DNA of 35,191 bases from contig CALFWP010000143.1 in the NCBI GenBank assembly GCA_937927905.1, positions 1 to 35,191 on the forward strand, given 5' to 3'. Source of the DNA: an uncultured Neomegalonema sp. Lineage in GTDB: Bacteria; Pseudomonadota; Alphaproteobacteria; Rhodobacterales; Rhodobacteraceae. A program made the position numbers and the translations under genes. The notes beneath the pieces are model-generated. The model did not search any database. It worked only from the letters and a program-made list of their open reading frames with translations, and had not been told where the DNA came from. Below, one piece after another: positions 1 to 7,309 of the stretch. The stretch's first letter is position 1. Each line of letters starts with the position of its first letter.

Positions 1-48
1 GGCGGCAACTTGACAGCCCGGGACCGCAACAGTGAAAGGGCAACCGCC

Positions 49-1482
49 TTAAACACCGGTTTCGCTGACCAGTTTAGTGCGCAGGAACGCGTCCAGTCCC
101 TCGACACCGCCTTCTGAACCGTAGCCGCTTTCATCCACACCACCGAAGGGGGTTTCAGGTGTTGAAACACTCATGGAATTGATACCGACAAGACCGGCAT
201 TCAACTTCCGCCCAAGGCGGTTCGCCCGCTCGCCGTCGCCGGTAAAGGCATAAGAGGCCAACCCGACCTTAACTTTATTGGCGCGGCCGATGACCTCCTC
301 TTCCGTGCCGAAAGAGGCAACAGGCACAACGGGGCCGAAGGGCTCATCATTCATGATCGCCGCGTCTTCCGGCACGTCTTTCATCAAAGTCGGTTCATAA
401 AAATAACCCTGATTGCCGATGCGCTTGCCGCCCGTGACCAGAGTGGCCCCGCGCGAGACGGCATCATCAACAAAACCCTGCATTACAGGCAGGCGGCGAT
501 CCGCAACCAGCGGTCCCATCTGAACCCCCTCTTCCAGACCGTTACCGACCTTAATGGCCTTGGTTGCCGCTTCAAAGGCATCGACGAAATCGCCATAGAC
601 GCTTTCCTGCACATAAAAGCGCGTCGGCGAGATACAGACCTGTCCGGCATTGCGGAACTTTGCTGCGGCGGCCACCTTTGCCGCCGTGCCGACATCTGCA
701 TCATCGAACACCAGAACCGGCGCATGACCGCCAAGCTCCATCGTGCAGCGTTTCAGCGTCTCCGATGCCTGCCTCGCGAGCAGCTTTCCGATAGCGGTTG
801 AACCGGTAAAGGACATTTTACGCGGAATATCCGAGGCCAGAACCCGGCTGGAGACCGCCGCCGGGTCCCCGAAGACGACATTTACGGTACCATCCGGCAC
901 GCCTGCCTCCTGAAACGCGCGGGCAAGGGCAATTGCAGTGGCAGGGGTTTCCTCGGAAGGCTTGATGACGATCGAACATCCGGCACCCAGCGCTCCGGCA
1001 ATTTTGCGGATCACATTCACGCCGGGGAAGTTCCAAGCAACAAAGGCACAGGTCGGGCCGACGGGTTCCTTGGTGGCAATCAGGCGTGTGCCGGGAAAGC
1101 GTGAGGGAATAAGGCGGCCATAGGCACGTTTGCCCTCCTCGGCGTACCAGCGGATAGCATCGACAACAAAGCCAAGCTCCAGCTTTGATTCCAGCACCGG
1201 CTTACCCTGCTCCAAAGTACAATCTCGGGCAATCCGGTCCACATTGTCCTCGATGTAGCGTGCCGCTTTTTCCATGATCTTCTGACGCTCGAGCGCGGTC
1301 ATGGCGCTCCATGCATCAAATCCCCGCTGGCTGGCTTCGACCGCCGCGTCAAGATCGGCATCCGTTGCGGTCGGCAGAGAACCGAGAACCTCTTCGGTGG
1401 CGGGGTTGATAACGTCCATCGGCGCGCCGGAGCCTTTGGTCCATGCGCCGTCGATGAGCATATCGAGTTCGGGGTATGACAT
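49..1482 (-). CDS. NAD(P)-dependent aldehyde dehydrogenase, succinate-semialdehyde dehydrogenase-like
   Basis: ORF with ALDH motifs (FVAWNFPGVNVIRKIAGALGAGCSIVIKPSEETP, MELGGHAPVLVFDDAD, NAGQVCISPTRFYV). The start is placed at MSYPELDMLIDGAW (1482) because the upstream extension to 1695 is non-homologous looking and covers other signals. Confidence 0.9.
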   Translation of the reverse strand: MSYPELDMLIDGAWTKGSGAPMDVINPATEEVLGSLPTATDADLDAAVEASQRGFDAWSAMTALERQKIMEKAARYIEDNVDRIARDCTLEQGKPVLESKLELGFVVDAIRWYAEEGKRAYGRLIPSRFPGTRLIATKEPVGPTCAFVAWNFPGVNVIRKIAGALGAGCSIVIKPSEETPATAIALARAFQEAGVPDGTVNVVFGDPAAVSSRVLASDIPRKMSFTGSTAIGKLLARQASETLKRCTMELGGHAPVLVFDDADVGTAAKVAAAAKFRNAGQVCISPTRFYVQESVYGDFVDAFEAATKAIKVGNGLEEGVQMGPLVADRRLPVMQGFVDDAVSRGATLVTGGKRIGNQGYFYEPTLMKDVPEDAAIMNDEPFGPVVPVASFGTEEEVIGRANKVKVGLASYAFTGDGERANRLGRKLNAGLVGINSMSVSTPETPFGGVDESGYGSEGGVEGLDAFLRTKLVSETGV

Positions 1483-1555
1483 AGTGTCCTTATCCTTTGT
1501 TCCGCACTTGCAATGCGATTCGTCCTGAGTCACGCTCCTTTTATCGGAAATCAGT

Positions 1556-1571
1556 GAAAGGAGGTGATCCA
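1556..1571 (+). promoter_or_regulatory. Extended Shine-Dalgarno: GAAAGGAGGTGATCCA, perfect 16-nt complement of the 16S rRNA 3' tail (GGATCACCTCCTTTC)
   Basis: Read directly from the sequence. GGAGG lies 7 nt upstream of the ATG at 1572. Confidence 0.7.
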
Positions 1572-1652
1572 ATGTCCAGTGGGAATAAGGTCGGTCAGGC
1601 CAAAGGAATGATGACGGCGGAGCGCTTCTTAACCGGAGCTGCCATCTGCTGA
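1572..1652 (+). CDS. Candidate small ORF, 26 aa: MSSGNKVGQAKGMMTAERFLTGAAIC
   Basis: ATG 1572, TGA 1650-1652; very strong SD at optimal spacing; followed by an intrinsic terminator. Not in the supplied ORF track because it is short. Confidence 0.6.
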   Translation: MSSGNKVGQAKGMMTAERFLTGAAIC

Positions 1653-1660
1653 CACCATTC

Positions 1661-1675
1661 GGTCGGATTCCGACC
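1661..1675 (+). other. Perfect short hairpin GGTCGG-ATT-CCGACC just 3' of the small ORF
   Basis: 6-bp inverted repeat with a 3-nt loop, 8 nt after the stop codon. Confidence 0.55.
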
Positions 1676-1683
1676 ATCCTGCA

Positions 1684-1715
1684 GGGGTTGTGCATTGCAC
1701 AGCCCCTTTTTCTTT
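1684..1715 (+). terminator. Rho-independent terminator of the small-ORF transcript
   Basis: GGGGTTGTGC-ATT-GCACAGCCCC (10-bp stem with one G-U) followed by TTTTTCTTT. Confidence 0.85.
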
Positions 1716-1764
1716 GGCGATTATCGTGGCAGTAAAACGTAAAGTTATTTCAGGACAGATACCG

Positions 1765-3000
1765 ATGGACGCCACCGCACTTGACCTTGATTTCGTTCGC
1801 GCACAATTCCCTGCCTTTACCGCGCCCGAAGCGGATGGCTGGACCCATTTCGAAAATGCCGGAGGGTCTTTTCCCGCATTACAAACGATTGACGCTCTGT
1901 CCGGTTTCTATCGCACAAAAGTTCAGCCCTATGGCGCCGGTCCCAGCGGTGTGCTTGGTGATGCCATGGACCTGGCGCGAACCCGCTGGGCCGAAGCACT
2001 GGGCGTAACGCCGGAAGAGATCGTGTTCGGGCCGTCCACCTCGGCCAACACATATACGCTGGCGCACGCATTCCGCCCGTTACTCAACTCGGGCGAGGAA
2101 ATCATCGTCACAGATCAGGACCACGAGGCCAATTCCGGTGTCTGGCGGCGGATGGCCCATGCACTCGACCTGACCTTACGGGAATGGAAGGTTGATCCGG
2201 TATCGGGGCGTCTTGACCCTGCGGATTTCCATGCCTTGCTGAATGATAAAACGAAACTGGTAACGTTCACCCATTGCTCGAATCTGGCAGGTGAGGAAAA
2301 CCCTGTTGCCGACCTGACCGCAGCGGCACGGGAGGCGGGTGCGTGGAGTGTCGTGGACGGTGTATCCTGGGCTCCTCACGAAATCTGCGACATGAATGAC
2401 CTCGGCGCAGATGTTTATATGTTCAGTCTTTACAAGGTCTACGGTGTACATCAGGGCCTGATGACAGTCCGCACACCACTGATGGAGCGGCTGGAAAACC
2501 AGTCCCATTACTTCAATGCCGGTTCCCCCGCCGCCAAACTCAATCCGGCGGGGCCGGATCATGCCCAGGTTGCCGCAACCATCGGAACCCTGAACTATAT
2601 TGAGGCGCTGGCCGCTCATCACGGCGTGGACAGCAATGACCTGCATGGACAGGTGCGGACCGTCTCTGCCCTCTGGCGCGCACAGGAACAGGCTGTGACA
2701 GCGCCATTACTCGACTTTCTGGACGGACATCCGAACGTGCGTCTCATCGGTCCCGCTGAAGTCAGCACCCGCCGCGCGCCGACCGTTGCATTCATGCCCT
2801 CCAAAATCCTGCCCCCCGATCTGGAAAAGCATCTCGGGGAACAGGGCTTTATCACCGGTGCCAACGATTTTTACGCGCGGCGGCTTGTTGAGGCCCTCGG
2901 GCTTGACGCGGATATCGGCGTGATGCGCGCCTCCATGACCCATTACACCCGCACGGAAGATGTGATGCGCCTGATCAGCGCGCTGGATGCCGTATTGTGA
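1765..3000 (+). CDS. Class V aminotransferase fold protein (cysteine-desulfurase-like, NifS/Csd superfamily)
   Basis: PLP-fold motifs: FGPSTSANTYTLAHAF, VVDGVSWAPHE, FSLYKVYGVHQG (PLP lysine), C-terminal MTHYTRTEDVMRLISAL. Start chosen at MDATALDLDFVRAQFPAF. Confidence 0.8.
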   Translation: MDATALDLDFVRAQFPAFTAPEADGWTHFENAGGSFPALQTIDALSGFYRTKVQPYGAGPSGVLGDAMDLARTRWAEALGVTPEEIVFGPSTSANTYTLAHAFRPLLNSGEEIIVTDQDHEANSGVWRRMAHALDLTLREWKVDPVSGRLDPADFHALLNDKTKLVTFTHCSNLAGEENPVADLTAAAREAGAWSVVDGVSWAPHEICDMNDLGADVYMFSLYKVYGVHQGLMTVRTPLMERLENQSHYFNAGSPAAKLNPAGPDHAQVAATIGTLNYIEALAAHHGVDSNDLHGQVRTVSALWRAQEQAVTAPLLDFLDGHPNVRLIGPAEVSTRRAPTVAFMPSKILPPDLEKHLGEQGFITGANDFYARRLVEALGLDADIGVMRASMTHYTRTEDVMRLISALDAVL

Positions 3001-3578
3001 GAATTGTCGGTGGACGTTTCAAAGGCCGTATGATTGCGGCGCCGGAGGGGGATGGAGGCATTGCGCGGCTGCGCCCGTCCTCCGACCGGTTACGCGAAGC
3101 GGTGTTCAACCTGCTGGCGCACGGGGGGTATCCTGATCTGAACGGCGCACGGGTGCTTGATCTGTTTGCCGGAACCGGTGCCATGGGGCTGGAGGCATTG
3201 TCACGCGGCGCGGCACGGGTGCAATTTGTTGATGAGGGGGCAGAGGCCCGCGCCCTGCTGCGCCGCAATATCGAAGCCTTTGATGTAATAGGCGAGACGA
3301 AAATCTACCGCCGCGATGCAACACGGCTCGGGCCGAACCGCAGCGGGGGCTTCGGCTTTCTGTTTCTGGACCCGCCCTATCATAAGGGCCTCGGGGATGA
3401 CGCGGTCCTTTCGGCTCTGGATGGCGGATGGCTGGCACCCGGGGCCGTCATCATTCACGAAACCCATACGGACGAGACACCCGCAACGGAAAAACGCCTT
3501 TCAACAGTTGATGAAAGGCGCTACGGCAAGTGTAAAGTCACGATCAGCCGTGTGATTACAACGTCTGAAGACGCGTGA
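2997..3578 (+). CDS. rsmD: 16S rRNA (guanine(966)-N2)-methyltransferase RsmD
   Basis: MRIVGGRFKGR start, VLDLFAGTGAMGLEALSRGA, FLFLDPPY (DPPY motif). GTG start overlaps the upstream stop (GTGA). Confidence 0.93.
   Translation: MRIVGGRFKGRMIAAPEGDGGIARLRPSSDRLREAVFNLLAHGGYPDLNGARVLDLFAGTGAMGLEALSRGAARVQFVDEGAEARALLRRNIEAFDVIGETKIYRRDATRLGPNRSGGFGFLFLDPPYHKGLGDDAVLSALDGGWLAPGAVIIHETHTDETPATEKRLSTVDERRYGKCKVTISRVITTSEDA
3490..3520 (-). terminator. Rho-independent terminator for the minus-strand mlaA-mlaC transcript, embedded in the rsmD CDS
   Basis: Minus strand reads CGCCTTTCA-TCAACTGT-TGAAAGGCG-TTTTT (9-bp perfect stem, 8-nt loop, U-tract), about 36 nt beyond the mlaC stop. Confidence 0.75.
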
Positions 3579-4164
3579 TGAAGGCATCCACATCACCATC
3601 CAGATCCTGAATCATCTGGGTAAATTCGGCCTGCTGACTGGAAATCATAGACAGCCCTTCAACAATAATATCATTGATTTTCGGCTTACCATTGCGGTTG
3701 TCACGAACCTGCCACTTGATATTGATGACCTGACCGCCGGAATCGACAGAGCTGTCAACAACCACGCCCTTACGCCCGAAATCCTGGGCACCATTGATGG
3801 AAATGGTCTCACCGCTGTATTGGGAAAAACGGCTGGTATAAACCCGTGCGACATAATCCTGATACGCGATGACATACCGGTCACGCTGTGCCGGACTGGT
3901 GCCGCGCGCATACCGCCCGAGAGCAGCACCCGCGACCTGACGCATATCCACGTTCTGCGACATGATGGATTTCAGCTGACCGGTTTTTGATTGCGGCGAC
4001 CCGGGCTGTTTGACCAGCGTAAGAAGCTGCAAAGCGACATTTTCAACCAGGGCACGCGCCTCTGAGGTCGTGACCGCAAACGCGCTGTGAGCGCCCATTA
4101 CGGCGGACAGGGCAAACGCTCCGGTAAAAGTGATAAAATTACGGCGCTTCAAGGCGAACCTCAT
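3556..4164 (-). CDS. mlaC: Phospholipid-binding MlaC/Ttg2D family ABC transporter auxiliary protein
   Basis: Signal peptide followed by MlaC-like features (RQVAGAALGRYARGTSPAQRDRYVIAYQDYVARVYTSRFSQYSGE; INIKWQVRDNRNGKPKINDIIVEGLSM). Confidence 0.88.
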   Translation of the reverse strand: MRFALKRRNFITFTGAFALSAVMGAHSAFAVTTSEARALVENVALQLLTLVKQPGSPQSKTGQLKSIMSQNVDMRQVAGAALGRYARGTSPAQRDRYVIAYQDYVARVYTSRFSQYSGETISINGAQDFGRKGVVVDSSVDSGGQVINIKWQVRDNRNGKPKINDIIVEGLSMISSQQAEFTQMIQDLDGDVDAFITRLQTL

Positions 4165-4198
4165 TCCTGATCCTCTGATATTGCGACGTCAAATCCGT

Positions 4199-4963
4199 CT
4201 AAAACGGATTTTCATTATCGAAATCCGGTAATGTATCTGCATCAATCTGACCATTCAATATGGCATTCCTGCGGCGCTGAAGGTACGTATTTCTGACAAT
4301 CGTGTAACTGTCATCGCTTTCGTACAGGGCACCATCGATCAGATCGCTGAACCGGTGACGGGTATCAACGATGCGCACCGGTGTCTCCGCCGCCTTTGCA
4401 ATAGTGGCTGCAGTACCCTGCCCGATATATGTCGTCGGATTAAGTGCAGCATCCCCCGCCAATGAAACCATATCACGGATTGTTGAAGGCCCGAGCAGCG
4501 GCAACTCAACATAAGGGCCGGACCCTACACCCCAGACCGCGAGGGTCTGTCCAAAATCTTCCTCATGTTCGGGAATACCGATTTCCGTCGCTGGGTCCAG
4601 CGTCCCAAGCCCGCCCAGTGTCGAATTGACAAAAAACCGTACGGCGGTATCCCCTGCCCGTTCGATATTGCCCTGCAGCACGCTATTTACGAATGTCAGA
4701 GGCAGTTGCACATAACGGACCTCGTTGTTGATCACGTGCTTAACAGTTTCTGGAATCACTGTTCCGTAGCCCTTGGACAAAGGCCGTAAAACCGCCGTAT
4801 CAACACCTTTGTTAATACTGTGCGTGACACGGTTGAAACTCTCAAGCGGATCGCTCGCCTGATCCGGTACGGTATTTCCGGCACACCCGCTTAATATGAT
4901 AGACGTCGCACACGCAAAGCCGACCAACGGTTTCGAAAATAGAGAAAAAATTGAATCAGTCAT
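4199..4963 (-). CDS. mlaA: MlaA (VacJ) family lipoprotein
   Basis: Lipobox-like LSGCAG, DPLESFNRVTHSINKGVDTAVLRPLSKGY, RFFVNSTLGGLGTLDPATEIGIPEHEEDFGQTLAVWGVGSGPYVELPLLGPSTIRD. Confidence 0.93.
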   Translation of the reverse strand: MTDSIFSLFSKPLVGFACATSIILSGCAGNTVPDQASDPLESFNRVTHSINKGVDTAVLRPLSKGYGTVIPETVKHVINNEVRYVQLPLTFVNSVLQGNIERAGDTAVRFFVNSTLGGLGTLDPATEIGIPEHEEDFGQTLAVWGVGSGPYVELPLLGPSTIRDMVSLAGDAALNPTTYIGQGTAATIAKAAETPVRIVDTRHRFSDLIDGALYESDDSYTIVRNTYLQRRRNAILNGQIDADTLPDFDNENPF

Positions 4964-5114
4964 AAACGCAACCTACGCCCCTTTTGACGCGAGGTTAGCA
5001 AATTTATCCTGAAATACAGATAAACAATTCGATTTTGTCACGTGAAGTCATAATCGTTGCTTTTTCATCGCGGATTGCTTGCAACCTGCGGAAATGCTGA
5101 GGCATACCGGCGTT

Positions 5115-6086
5115 ATGGACACGGGTGAAACACTGGAGCTTGTACTGGACGCATTGCGCGGCGCGGGCGAGGAAACCCGCCTGCGGATTTTGCATGCGCT
5201 GTCACGTGATGAACTGGCGGTCAGTGAACTGACACAGGTGCTGGCGCAAAGCCAGCCGCGGATTTCCCGGCATCTGAAGCTTATGACCGAAGCCGGTCTG
5301 ATCGAACGGCGGCGGGAGGGCAGCTGGGCGTTTTTCCGCCTGACGCGTACAGGGTTTCCGGCAAGACTTGCACGCTTTGCCCTTGACGCTCTGGAAACCG
5401 GCGATGCTGTTCTGGACAGGGACCGCGAGCGTCTGGAACGGATCCGCGCGAAGCGTGCCAGTCTTGCGGACGCATATTTTCAGGAAAATGCCGCTCACTG
5501 GGACGAATTGCGTTCGATGCACGCACCGGAAGCGGCGGTCGAAGCGGCCGCGCGGGAGATGTTTGTGCCCACAGCCGGGACATTCACGCGGCTGATGGAC
5601 CTCGGGGCCGGAACAGGCCGGATGCTTGAGCTTTTTGCCGACCGGTATGAGACAGCCATCGGATATGATGTCAGTCAGCCGATGCTGGCGCTCGCACGGG
5701 CACGGCTTGCCGCTGCCGGACTGGTGCAGGCCGAACTGCACCAGGGCGATATTCTTGCTCTGCCCGAAGAAGAACAAAGCGCCGATGGGGTGATCCTGCA
5801 TCAGGTTCTGCATTTTCTGGTCGAACCGTCCCAGGCGATTGCCGAAGCCGCCCGGGTACTCTCAACCGGAAATCCGCTGCTAATCGTTGATTTTGCCCCC
5901 CATGAAGCAGAGATACTGCGCGAGAGTCATGCTCATCGCAGGCTGGGTTTTGCCCGTGAAGAGATTGAAGAGATGGGTCGTGCTTCCGGCCTTGCCTCCG
6001 CAGGTTACACCGAAATACCGGCCGGGGACACCGGCCGCGGGGGTGCTCTGACCGTTTCATTATGGCTGATGAAAAAAACGGACTGA
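5115..6086 (+). CDS. ArsR-family HTH regulator fused to an SAM-dependent methyltransferase domain
   Basis: N-terminal wHTH (EETRLRILHALSRDELAVSELTQVLAQSQPRISRHLKLMTEAGLIERRREGSW) followed by methyltransferase motif I (LMDLGAGTGRMLELFADRYETAIGYDVS). Alternative starts at 5094 (ATG) or 5079 (TTG). Confidence 0.88.
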   Translation: MDTGETLELVLDALRGAGEETRLRILHALSRDELAVSELTQVLAQSQPRISRHLKLMTEAGLIERRREGSWAFFRLTRTGFPARLARFALDALETGDAVLDRDRERLERIRAKRASLADAYFQENAAHWDELRSMHAPEAAVEAAAREMFVPTAGTFTRLMDLGAGTGRMLELFADRYETAIGYDVSQPMLALARARLAAAGLVQAELHQGDILALPEEEQSADGVILHQVLHFLVEPSQAIAEAARVLSTGNPLLIVDFAPHEAEILRESHAHRRLGFAREEIEEMGRASGLASAGYTEIPAGDTGRGGALTVSLWLMKKTD

Positions 6087-6094
6087 CCTGTCCA
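6072..6094 (-). terminator. Possible intrinsic terminator for the cysteine synthase transcript, overlapping the 3' end of the ArsR-methyltransferase CDS
   Basis: Minus strand GGAC-AGGTCA-GTCC-G-TTTTTTT. The stem is short (4 bp plus wobbles) but the U-tract is long. Confidence 0.35.
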
Positions 6095-6153
6095 CGGAAA
6101 ACCGGCCCACAAACCAAAGACCAGAGACACAGCCCGCGAACCGGTTGCAGAGG

Positions 6154-7185
6154 CTATTCCTCGAAAACCGACGGAATGTCCTTGCGGTGGTGTTCCAGCC
6201 AATCAGGACATGGCAACCCCTTTTCCTTTAGAAACACCGGATTGAACAACTTTGACTGATAGCGGGTGCCGTAATCGCATAGAATGGTCACGATGGTTTT
6301 CCCCGGCCCGAGTTCATGCGCAAGACGCATAGCACCGGCCACATTCACGCCTGTAGAAAGCCCCATACACAGCCCTTCTTCGCGCAACAGGTCAAAGACA
6401 ACCGGCATCCCCTCGCTGTCGGGGATCAGATAGGGGTGATCGACTTTCAGGCCCTCAAGGTTTGCGGTAATACGCCCTTGTCCGATGCCCTCGGCAACCG
6501 ATGACCCTTCGGCTTTCAACTCGCCATAGGCAAACCAGTTATAGATTGCCGCGCCTTCAACATCCGCAAGGCCGATTTTGACCCCTTTGGGCTGAAGAAT
6601 CTCGGCAACACCGGCCAGTGTCCCGCCTGATCCGACCGCACAAATAAACCCGTCCACTTTGCCACCGGTCTGTTGCCAGATTTCCGGACCGGTCGTGTCA
6701 ATATGCGCCTGACGGTTTGCAACATTATCGAACTGATTCGCCCAGACCGCCCCGTTCGGCTCTGTTTCGTTGAGGCGCATGGCCAGGCGTTCCGAATAGC
6801 GCACAAAATTGTTCGGATTTTTGTACGGAGCCGCCGGAACCTCGACCAGTTCAGCACCGGCCAGACGCAACATATCTTTTTTCTCGTCCGTCTGCGTCTC
6901 TGGAATGACAATCACCGAACGGTATCCGAGCGCCGCACCGATCAGCGCCAGACCGATACCCGTATTACCGGCGGTCCCCTCGACAATCGTTCCGCCGGGG
7001 TGCAGCTTACCGCTCTTTTCCGCATCGCGAATCATCGACAGGGCGGCACGGTCTTTGACCGACTGTCCGGGATTCATGAACTCGGCCTTGCCGTAAATGT
7101 CGCAACCAGTGATTTCAGAAGCCTTTTTCAGGCGGATCAGCGGTGTGTTGCCGACGGCTTCAGGGACCGAGTTATAAAGCGTCAT
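6154..7185 (-). CDS. cysK: PLP-dependent cysteine synthase family protein (CysK/CBS fold)
   Basis: VGNTPLIRLKKASE, NPGQSVKDRAAL (PLP lysine), EGTAGNTGIGLAL, GSGGTLAGVAEIL. Confidence 0.85.
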   Translation of the reverse strand: MTLYNSVPEAVGNTPLIRLKKASEITGCDIYGKAEFMNPGQSVKDRAALSMIRDAEKSGKLHPGGTIVEGTAGNTGIGLALIGAALGYRSVIVIPETQTDEKKDMLRLAGAELVEVPAAPYKNPNNFVRYSERLAMRLNETEPNGAVWANQFDNVANRQAHIDTTGPEIWQQTGGKVDGFICAVGSGGTLAGVAEILQPKGVKIGLADVEGAAIYNWFAYGELKAEGSSVAEGIGQGRITANLEGLKVDHPYLIPDSEGMPVVFDLLREEGLCMGLSTGVNVAGAMRLAHELGPGKTIVTILCDYGTRYQSKLFNPVFLKEKGLPCPDWLEHHRKDIPSVFEE

Positions 7186-7309
7186 GGTTCGTTTCTCCGT
7201 AAAGGGACTTCCGGTTTAATGCGCTGCCATACTTGCGCCAAGCCTTTCATGAATTTCGGAACCAATAGACCGGATCATGCGTAACTACCCTGATGTAAAG
7301 GAAAGACCG

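Noticed and set aside
1556-1571. Fragment of a 16S rRNA gene (3' end, reverse complement)
   Set aside because: The match ends exactly before the ATG and does not continue into GCC(GCAGG...) of 16S; position and spacing fit an SD rather than an rRNA remnant.
1483-1695. N-terminal extension of the aldehyde dehydrogenase ORF to 1695
   Set aside because: Extension (MHNPCRMVGIRPNG...) is not dehydrogenase-like; it overlaps the opposite-strand mini-gene and terminator. The start at 1482 fits the family.
2176-2646. 156-aa minus ORF opposite the class V aminotransferase (and similar ORFs at 5202-5813, 7247-8044, 9926-10630, 18625-19275, 21545-22291)
   Set aside because: All lie antisense to well-supported genes with no recognisable domains or ribosome-binding sites.
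5038-5209. TGTCACGTGA repeated at 5036-5045 and 5200-5209 as a possible operator of the ArsR-methyltransferase gene
   Set aside because: The second copy is inside the coding sequence and the TCACGTGA core also occurs in the degP-like gene (about 15147); too short and palindromic to claim without a genome-wide motif search.
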